Assembly (NCBI GenBank): GCA_030669775.1
Contig: DAOVCZ010000030.1
Coordinates: 1-12,671 of the forward strand
Direction of reading: 5' to 3'
From: Chloroflexota bacterium
GTDB taxonomy: Bacteria; Chloroflexota; Anaerolineae; Anaerolineales; UBA4823
Length of the DNA stretch: 12,671 nucleotides
The translations under genes and the position numbers were made by a program. The notes beneath the pieces were generated by a model. It did not search any database. It worked only from the letters and a program-made list of their open reading frames with translations, and was not told where the DNA came from. Below are positions 1 to 5,380 of the stretch, in pieces; position 1 is the first letter of the stretch; the number at the start of each line of letters is the position of its first letter.

Positions 1-720
1 CTCAACACAATGGTTTCGAAAATTGTTCAGTACGAGACGAATCCTTTCCAAAGCCCGTGGCAGCACCAGGCAGTATTTGTGGCGGATGATCCCGATACAG
101 GCGGCAGCTACCACAGCCTTTCAGAAATCCTGATCGGTAAATTCCCCACCAACCCATTTTCAGCACAGCGGCTTTATTTCCAAACCCCTGATCCCAATTT
201 ATCTAATGAAGAGATCAAAGCCTTAAAGGCTGAATTCCGCCAGAAAGTAAAACAAGTCTGGAACGCCGGCAATGGCTTGATCATGTTCACCGGTCATTCA
301 TCGATCCACCAGTGGGCTCACGAGATTTTCTTTCATTTGGACGATGTATCCGGTCTGGTGAATGGACAAAAGCTGCCTGTTGTTCTAGAGATGACCTGCT
401 TCACCGGCTCATTCCAGATACCGGCCTACCCAACCCTGGACGAAGCGCTGCTGCGCCATCCAGGAGGTGGTGCAGTTGCTGTCTGGGGTCCAACTGGACT
501 CGGAATCACCACCGGTCATCACTGGTTGGCGGAAGGGTTCATGAAAACAATCTACCAAGACGGCATCAGTGATATTGGCTCAGCAACCCTGGCTGGAAAG
601 TTGAACCTTCTTGCAGTGGGCAGTAATCTCGATCTGATCGACACCTTTACGCTGCTGGGTGACCCGGCAACAAATCTTGAGCGCTCATACCAAATTCATA
701 TACCAATAACTCAAAATTAA
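1..720 (+). CDS. C25 (gingipain-type) cysteine peptidase, C-terminal part, 5' end outside window
   Basis: The frame is open from base 1, so this is the last 239 codons of a longer protein; the Met at 10 is probably internal. Two blocks match the catalytic core of peptidase family C25. The first is a TGH-S...W block whose His codon is at 295-297. The second is a hydrophobic strand ending in MTCFTGSF, whose Cys codon is at 397-399. In gingipains the same order supplies the His/Cys dyad. A GAVAVWGPTG block and a terminal LLGDPA block, also usual in the family, follow. The C-terminus has no LPxTG signal, no membrane segment and no obvious type IX secretion domain. The stop lies 18 bases before the next gene, a likely sortase substrate, so it is probably the first visible gene of an exported-protein operon. 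The N-terminal signal and prodomain are not visible. Family assignment is fairly secure; substrate is unknown. Confidence 0.8.
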   Translation, partial: LNTMVSKIVQYETNPFQSPWQHQAVFVADDPDTGGSYHSLSEILIGKFPTNPFSAQRLYFQTPDPNLSNEEIKALKAEFRQKVKQVWNAGNGLIMFTGHSSIHQWAHEIFFHLDDVSGLVNGQKLPVVLEMTCFTGSFQIPAYPTLDEALLRHPGGGAVAVWGPTGLGITTGHHWLAEGFMKTIYQDGISDIGSATLAGKLNLLAVGSNLDLIDTFTLLGDPATNLERSYQIHIPITQN

Positions 721-738
721 TTCTCTGGAGGTAATACC

Positions 739-1167
739 ATGTCAAAAAAATATCTTCCCATCCTGATAATCGCTGCCCTCATTCTGGCTGTAGCGATATT
801 GGCAATTCCCGGAAATGCCACCGCGTCCCAGTTACTGGGGATCACCATAACTCCCACACCCACAAACACACCAACTCTGACACCCATTGTGACTGAACCG
901 CCGCCAACGACAGAACCACCACCGACGACGGAGCCGCCCCCGACGACAGAGCCACCGCCGGTGACTGAACCACCGCCAACGAGCACCGCGCAAGCCCCTC
1001 CGGCAACCGCCAAGCCAAAAGTGACCGAGGTGGTCCTCCTGCCTGCGACGGGTGAATTCCCAATTGATCCCGGGATGGGAATGCAGTGGTTCTTCGCCTT
1101 AACTATGATCTTCTTGATCGGGTTGATCTTGTTCCGCACTGTTAAAGGCGCGAAAACAAAGAAATAA
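739..1167 (+). CDS. Small Pro/Thr-rich surface protein with LPATG sortase signal
   Basis: A 142-residue protein with a good ribosome binding site (GGAGG at 727-731). Residues 1-30 form a signal peptide: basic start, long hydrophobic core, and a plausible cleavage region around ATAS. Residues 38-95 are a low-complexity stalk rich in Pro, Thr and Glu, with five TEPPPT-type hexapeptides. The C-terminus is a textbook cell-wall sorting signal: LPATG at 101-105, a hydrophobic segment at about 116-133, and a basic tail (KGAKTKK). By the known mechanism a sortase would cut between Thr and Gly and join the protein to the envelope. There is no globular domain, so the mature product would be only a short extended stalk. 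It could be a spacer, an adaptor, or a carrier for glycans on its many Thr residues; these roles are inference. It sits between the C25 peptidase and the sortase gene. Confidence 0.88.
   Translation: MSKKYLPILIIAALILAVAILAIPGNATASQLLGITITPTPTNTPTLTPIVTEPPPTTEPPPTTEPPPTTEPPPVTEPPPTSTAQAPPATAKPKVTEVVLLPATGEFPIDPGMGMQWFFALTMIFLIGLILFRTVKGAKTKK
892..981 (+). repeat. Five tandem 18-bp repeats encoding TEPPPT
   Basis: Five consecutive 18-base units (starting at 892, 910, 928, 946 and 964) encode TEPPPT, with TEPPPV in the fourth. Units differ mainly at third codon positions, so the protein repeat is conserved better than the DNA. That suggests selection on the stalk rather than very recent duplication. 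All units keep the reading frame. Confidence 0.9.
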
Positions 1168-1185
1168 CGAGCTTTGAGTCTAGGT

Positions 1186-1953
1186 ATGCGCAATATCGGC
1201 GTAATCATCATTCTGGTTTTAATCGGGATGCTATTTTGGAAAGCTACGGATCGAAATGATCCGGTCCAAGCCGCGCGGGTGCAATCGTCCAATGCAAATA
1301 AAGACAGCATTGCCGAAGATCCGCCCCTACCCGATTATCTACCTGATCCTACTGAGCTATTCAGGGATGAACTCATTAACCAGGAAAACTCTAAGTTCGT
1401 AGTAAAACCAGCAGATCTTTCTGCCGAAAAATCCAGAATAAGGGGTAAAACTTTCAGCAGGAAATACCGGCGCAAGGTCACAGAACCATCACAAACATCC
1501 CAGGAGCTTGAGGGCATTATCATCCCTTCCTTGAAAGTTATTGCCTCAATCATCTCAAAACCCTACTCCGAGTTGACCTGGGATCTCGCCAATCTCGGGC
1601 AAGATGTCGCCGCTTTGGTTGATATACCAAACCAGACCTCTGAGAATAATATCGTCTTTGCTGGACATGTTACAGTGAGAAATGGAAGTCACGGCCCCTT
1701 CCGTTATCTCTGGAAGTTAGAACCGGGAGAAGAGATAATCCTGTATGATGATAAGATGATCTATACTTACGTTGTGCGGGAACAAGTGCTGGTGTATCCC
1801 GAGGAGAGTTCAGTACTCAATGATACTTCTCAGCCCCAATTGACTCTTATCACCTGCACTACCTGGAATGAAGAGACATTGAGCTATTTGCGCCGGCTGG
1901 TTGTCTTCGCAGACCTTGAGAAAGTCGAAGCCAGACAGGTAGATGTGGATTAA
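1186..1953 (+). CDS. Sortase (LPxTG transpeptidase)
   Basis: Membrane-anchored sortase of 255 residues from the ATG at 1186; an in-frame TTG at 1174 would add four residues, and neither start has a strong ribosome binding site. A single N-terminal membrane segment (about residues 4-18) is followed by a roughly 90-residue polar linker and the sortase fold. In numbering from the TTG, His165 lies in FAGH, Cys228 in TLITC, and the catalytic Arg is most likely Arg241 in RRLVVFADL. The IIIPSLKV opening strand and the W-x-L region before the His also fit. The enzyme would cleave LPxTG proteins outside the membrane and transfer them to a cell-wall amine. The LPATG protein ends only 18 bases upstream, making it the obvious substrate. 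I cannot place it in a sortase class from sequence alone. The intrinsic terminator after it ends the operon. Confidence 0.9.
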   Translation: MRNIGVIIILVLIGMLFWKATDRNDPVQAARVQSSNANKDSIAEDPPLPDYLPDPTELFRDELINQENSKFVVKPADLSAEKSRIRGKTFSRKYRRKVTEPSQTSQELEGIIIPSLKVIASIISKPYSELTWDLANLGQDVAALVDIPNQTSENNIVFAGHVTVRNGSHGPFRYLWKLEPGEEIILYDDKMIYTYVVREQVLVYPEESSVLNDTSQPQLTLITCTTWNEETLSYLRRLVVFADLEKVEARQVDVD

Positions 1954-1990
1954 CTGACAGAAATTTTCTTCAAAGAATAGTAATTACTTC

Positions 1991-2025
1991 GAAGAAGTCG
2001 TCCCAACGAGGGACGGCTTCTTTAA
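1991..2025 (+). terminator. Intrinsic terminator after the sortase gene
   Basis: The arms at 1991-2004 and 2010-2023 form a 14-bp stem, with two G-U pairs, around a 5-base loop; a short T stretch follows. It lies about 40 bases past the sortase stop and before the promoter of the B12 operon. Confidence 0.8.
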
Positions 2026-2099
2026 TTGTTGTTGAAGGATGGTATGCTTGTCATTCAAACCTTGCCTGAACCGGATCTGTGATTAATTTTTCTAATTAC

Positions 2100-2128
2100 T
2101 TGACCATTTGACCTATCTGTCATAAAAT
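2100..2128 (+). promoter_or_regulatory. Sigma70-like promoter of the B12 riboswitch operon
   Basis: TTGACC at 2100-2105 and TAAAAT at 2123-2128 are separated by exactly 17 bases. Transcription would begin near 2135, just before the P1 stem of the riboswitch. A second TTGACC at 2108 has no matching -10 box. Confidence 0.65.
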
Positions 2129-2151
2129 TCACTAACAATCAAATAATCTTT

Positions 2152-2291
2152 CAGCTTTGGTACCTCTTCCCCCGGATGGGAAGGTTTAATGGCGAAGCCG
2201 GTTTAAGTCCAGCACTGTCCCGCAACTGTAAGTCAGCCAGAATAAGCCCCTTATTCAACACACTGACAAGTCAGGACGCCCGCCCAAGTTG
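2152..2291 (+). ncRNA. Cobalamin (B12) riboswitch aptamer
   Basis: The conserved landmarks appear in the right order: GGGAAGG at 2178-2184; a GCC-GG-TTTAAGTCC region at 2197-2210; the core CCCGCAACTGTAA at 2219-2231; and the B12 box AGTCAGGACGCCCGCC at 2269-2284. A closing P1 helix can be drawn between CAGCTTTGG (2152-2160) and CCCAAGTTG (2283-2291). Inside, GTCAG (2232-2236) pairs with CTGAC (2263-2267), capped by a 7-bp hairpin at 2240-2256. The element lies directly upstream of btuF-btuC-btuD. When adenosylcobalamin (or another B12 form) is plentiful it should turn off B12 import. Which cobalamin form is preferred cannot be read here. Confidence 0.93.
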
Positions 2292-2297
2292 GGATTT

Positions 2298-2380
2298 CCA
2301 CCTCCTCGCGGATAGAGGCTGGGAACACGAAGTTGGAACTTGTCCCATACCCCTATCCTTGACGATAGGGGTATTTCATT
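2298..2380 (+). terminator. Riboswitch expression platform with intrinsic terminator
   Basis: A perfect 11-bp stem (2347-2357 with 2364-2374, loop CTTGAC) followed by TTTCATT forms a terminator about 40 bases before btuF. Its T run is weak. Upstream, GGATAGAGG (2310-2318) can pair with CCCCTATCC (2350-2358) with one mismatch, which would break the terminator. That same segment can instead fold locally: CCACCTC (2298-2304) with GAGG-C-TGG (2315-2322). The leader therefore holds a plausible terminator/antiterminator choice downstream of the aptamer. The terminator stem is seen directly; the switching scheme is inference. Confidence 0.7.
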
Positions 2381-2418
2381 ATCAGCATTAATCTGGGATA
2401 GACTTATAGGAGCTAATC

Positions 2419-3474
2419 ATGACAACCAAGCTAAGATCAACAACTATTTCGCTAATCATCTTGCTCGCATTATCAATTCTTATCATCTCCGCTTGTTCAC
2501 CGCAAGCAGAGATTGCCACTGATCCTCTACCTACCGAATTGCCAGAACCGACCAGTACCAAAGCGGTTGAACCCACTGCGGTTGAACCCACCGTGGAAGT
2601 CACGGATACCCCAGTTCCACAACCCACACAGGAGCAGATTAGTATCGTCGATGGCTTAGACCGTGAAGTGACTTTGGTTGAACCAGCCCAAAAGGTAGTG
2701 TCCCTGGCTCCCTCAAATACAGAGATCCTGTTCGCGATTGGTGCCGGCGAGCAAGTCATAGGACGAGATGAATTTTCAGATTACCCATCCCAGGCCGCTG
2801 ACCTGCCCAGCATTGGTGGCGGCTTTGGCGATTACAATCTCGAAGCCATCGTCGATCTTGCACCCGATTTAATTCTAGCGGCCGAGATCAACACCCCAGA
2901 ACAGGTAAAAGCCCTTGAGGATTTGGGTTTAACAGTTTTTCTACTGTCAAATCCCATTTCGCTTGATGAAATGTATGAGAACCTGTTTACTGTCGCTGAG
3001 CTAACTGCCCACATGTCCGAGGCTGAAGATCTTGTCGATACACTTCGCAGCCGAGTATCTAAAGTTGAGTCAGACATCGAATCTGCAGAAGATCAACCCA
3101 CAGTATTTTATGAACTGGACGCAACTGATCCATCGGCTCCTTGGACTGCAGGATCAGGCACATTTATCGACACATTGATCACGATGGCTGGAGGAGAGAA
3201 TATCGCTTCCGATATGGAAGGCCAGTATTTACAAATTTCCATCGAGGCGTTGCTCATCCGTGACCCGCAGGTGATTTTATTGGGCGACGCAGCATATGGA
3301 ATTACCCCAGAATCGTTATTGGATCGAACCGGATGGAGCAATATCAGTGCAGTGGTCAATGATCGAATTTACACTTTTGACGATAACCTTGTCAGCCGTC
3401 CCGGTCCTCGATTGGTCGACGGATTGGAACAATTGGCTAGCTTACTCCATCCAGAGTTATCTCCTGACAATTAA
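2419..3474 (+). CDS. btuF: Cobalamin-binding lipoprotein of B12 ABC importer
   Basis: A 351-residue substrate-binding protein, first gene after the B12 riboswitch. AGGAG at 2408-2412 supports the ATG. Residues 1-26 form a lipoprotein signal ending in the lipobox ISAC, so Cys26 should be lipidated and tether the protein to the membrane. Residues 27-74 are a flexible Pro/Glu/Thr/Val linker, including a 15-base tandem duplication at 2563-2592. The rest is a class III (BtuF/FhuD-type) binding fold: SLAPSNTEILFAIGAG near residues 95-110, then SIGGGFGDYNLEAIVDLAPDLIL near 131-153, then a long helix and a second lobe. The fold alone would also fit heme or siderophore uptake; the riboswitch makes B12 or a corrinoid the likely ligand. 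It should capture the ligand outside the membrane and deliver it to the permease encoded next. Confidence 0.9.
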   Translation: MTTKLRSTTISLIILLALSILIISACSPQAEIATDPLPTELPEPTSTKAVEPTAVEPTVEVTDTPVPQPTQEQISIVDGLDREVTLVEPAQKVVSLAPSNTEILFAIGAGEQVIGRDEFSDYPSQAADLPSIGGGFGDYNLEAIVDLAPDLILAAEINTPEQVKALEDLGLTVFLLSNPISLDEMYENLFTVAELTAHMSEAEDLVDTLRSRVSKVESDIESAEDQPTVFYELDATDPSAPWTAGSGTFIDTLITMAGGENIASDMEGQYLQISIEALLIRDPQVILLGDAAYGITPESLLDRTGWSNISAVVNDRIYTFDDNLVSRPGPRLVDGLEQLASLLHPELSPDN

Positions 3475-3483
3475 TTCCTTTGA

Positions 3484-3503
3484 TGGAGTGCACTTAAACT
3501 CCA
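3484..3503 (+). other. Small hairpin between btuF and btuC
   Basis: TGGAGT (3484-3489) and ACTCCA (3498-3503) are perfect inverted arms around an 8-base loop in the 41-base btuF-btuC gap. No T run follows, so it is not a terminator. It might protect the btuF message or limit btuC translation, giving more binding protein than permease; this role is a guess. Confidence 0.35.
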
Positions 3504-3515
3504 ACACTGGACCAT

Positions 3516-4565
3516 GTGCTCATCCAAACCTGGATTGATTATTTGCAGCGTCCTTACTTATTAAACGCTTTATTCTTATTTGCAGCCCTGATCCTCAGTG
3601 TAGCCATTGGAGCAGTTTATATTCCTCCAGCCTCGGTTGCACGTTTTATCTTCGAGGCGCTATCATTCTCATCTGACCCCGAAATCTGGTCGGACACAAT
3701 GGCTACCATCGTGCTGCAGTTGCGCTTACCCCATACCATTCTGATCGCCCTGGCAGGGGCAGCGTTAGCTGCCAGTGGAGCAGGCTACCAGGGACTCTTC
3801 CAGAATCCCCTTGCCGATCCATACTTAATCGGTGTCGCCTCGGGTGCTGGTCTGGGAGCAGTTCTCGCCATGTCCGTTAATTGGCCCAACAATCTACTGG
3901 GTTTCTTTTCAATACCTGGCGCTGCTTTTGTCGGAGCTGCCTTAGCCGTGATAATCGCATACAGACTTGCCAGGTTTGGGAATGTGCTCTCTCCCACAAA
4001 TTTAATCCTGGCGGGTGTTGCAGTTGGATCGTTTGCTTCAGCGCTGACCTCGTTCATTATGCTCCGCTCTGAGGGCGAGGTGCGGCGCGCTATTGCCTGG
4101 TTGCTGGGCGGTTCCACCCTCACTGGCTGGGCACCGGTGATCGCCTCGCTGCCGTATATTGTAGTAAGCCTGGGAATTTTGATCGCCTCTGGTTATGCCT
4201 TGAATGTTCTCCAATTCGGAGATGAGCAAGCGCAACAGCTCGGCTTACCCGTGGAGCGCATCAAAATCTTGATTATCCTGGCAGCTTCTTTAGCCACCGC
4301 TACCGCTGTATCATTTACCGGCGTGATTGGATTCGTTGGTCTCATCGTCCCCCATTTGGTAAGGATTTTGTGGGGACCGGATTACCGCAAACTGATACCG
4401 CTGTCTATCCTGGCTGGAGCAACGACTTTATTAATTGCAGATCTCCTGGCTCGCATACTTCTCGCACCCCAAGAGGTGCCCATCGGTATTATCACCGCCT
4501 TAGCTGGAGCCCCGTTTTTCCTCTGGATCCTGAGACGTTCTCAGCGCGGTGTGATCCAGGTCTAA
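3516..4565 (+). CDS. btuC: Cobalamin ABC transporter permease
   Basis: A 349-residue FecCD-family permease, nearly all hydrophobic and of the right size for the ten-helix BtuC fold. Family blocks visible are GAGYQGLFQNPLADPYLIG in the first third, SPTNLILAGVAVG in the middle, and FTGVIGFVGLIVPHLVR, the coupling region that contacts the ATPase. A long C-terminal pair of helices with APQEVPIGIITALAGAPFF follows. The start is GTG; upstream in-frame codons offer no alternative before a stop at 3495, and there is no clear ribosome binding site, so translation may depend on btuF. A homodimer would form the channel. It lies 41 bases after btuF and 20 before btuD, in one operon. Confidence 0.92.
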   Translation: MLIQTWIDYLQRPYLLNALFLFAALILSVAIGAVYIPPASVARFIFEALSFSSDPEIWSDTMATIVLQLRLPHTILIALAGAALAASGAGYQGLFQNPLADPYLIGVASGAGLGAVLAMSVNWPNNLLGFFSIPGAAFVGAALAVIIAYRLARFGNVLSPTNLILAGVAVGSFASALTSFIMLRSEGEVRRAIAWLLGGSTLTGWAPVIASLPYIVVSLGILIASGYALNVLQFGDEQAQQLGLPVERIKILIILAASLATATAVSFTGVIGFVGLIVPHLVRILWGPDYRKLIPLSILAGATTLLIADLLARILLAPQEVPIGIITALAGAPFFLWILRRSQRGVIQV

Positions 4566-4585
4566 ATCTAAAGGTTGGTTGACGC

Positions 4586-5365
4586 ATGCTTAGTATTCGT
4601 TCGGTTTCAGTAAATTACGGGGAGATAGAGATCCTTCACGAATTATCCTTGACCGTTGAAGGAGGGCAAGTTGTCTCCCTGATCGGACCAAATGGCGCCG
4701 GAAAGACCACCTTGATTCGAGCGATCAGTGGCGTCCTCCCTCTCCGATCTGGTTCAGTCCAGGTTGATGAGCAGGATCTTGCTACCATATCAATTACTGA
4801 GCGAGCTCGATTATTAGCAGTTGTACCGCAGGCTCGCAGGCTTCCTCCAGAATATTCCGTCCAGCAAGCCGTGCTCATGGGCCGCACACCTTATTTGGGT
4901 TGGCTTGGCAATCCTAGTAAAAAGGATTATGAGAAAGCCAGATGGGCGATCGATCGAACCCAGATATCGGACTTTACCGAACGCCGGGTCAGCGAGCTTT
5001 CTGGAGGAGAACAACAGCTGGTCCTGGTTGCCCGAGCCCTGGCCCAGGATTCTCCAGTGGTTCTCCTCGACGAGCCCACTGCCCATCTGGATTTGCGCCA
5101 CCAAGCCATCATACTCGATTTAGTGCACAGCTTGGCTCGAGAGCACGGGCTGGCCGTATTGATGTCCCTCCATGATTTAAATTTGGTAAGCCTTTACAGT
5201 GACCGGATCGCACTGTTAAGTGACGGTCAAATACTCGCCTTTGGGAGTCCCCAAGAAGTTCTTATCCCCCAATACTTATCAGATGTTTACCAGGTGTCGC
5301 TTGATATCATCCCCCATCCATACCGCGACGTGCCTCTTGTGCTTTTGAACGGCCATGAAGATTGA
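4586..5365 (+). CDS. btuD: Cobalamin ABC transporter ATP-binding protein
   Basis: A 259-residue ABC ATPase with every catalytic element: Walker A GPNGAGKTT at residues 34-42, Q-loop Gln82, signature LSGGEQQ at 138-144, Walker B VVLLDEP with Asp162/Glu163, a D-loop AHLD, and switch His196 in SLHD. It belongs to the FepC/BtuD/HmuV group that pairs with FecCD permeases, and would power B12 import as a cytoplasmic dimer. AAAGG at 4570 is a weak ribosome binding site. The roughly 25 residues after LSDGQILAFG are typical of this group. It is the last gene of the riboswitch operon and ends 15 bases from the convergent kinase gene. No bidirectional terminator is apparent between them. Confidence 0.92.
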   Translation: MLSIRSVSVNYGEIEILHELSLTVEGGQVVSLIGPNGAGKTTLIRAISGVLPLRSGSVQVDEQDLATISITERARLLAVVPQARRLPPEYSVQQAVLMGRTPYLGWLGNPSKKDYEKARWAIDRTQISDFTERRVSELSGGEQQLVLVARALAQDSPVVLLDEPTAHLDLRHQAIILDLVHSLAREHGLAVLMSLHDLNLVSLYSDRIALLSDGQILAFGSPQEVLIPQYLSDVYQVSLDIIPHPYRDVPLVLLNGHED

Positions 5366-5380
5366 GCAAGTTCACTGAGT

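Noticed and set aside
892..981. CRISPR-like short tandem repeats
   Set aside because: Units are contiguous with no spacers, stay in frame and encode a protein repeat.
717..1310. 197-residue minus-strand open frame rich in Gly and Val
   Set aside because: It is the antisense image of the TEPPPT repeats and part of the sortase gene; the plus-strand proteins have clear signals, motifs and ribosome binding sites.
2176..2391. 71-residue plus-strand open frame
   Set aside because: It lies inside the cobalamin riboswitch and its terminator; conservation there is explained by RNA structure.
4814..5175. Several overlapping open frames on both strands within btuD
   Set aside because: Shadows of the ATPase gene; none shows a recognisable motif, while btuD has all ABC motifs in its own frame.
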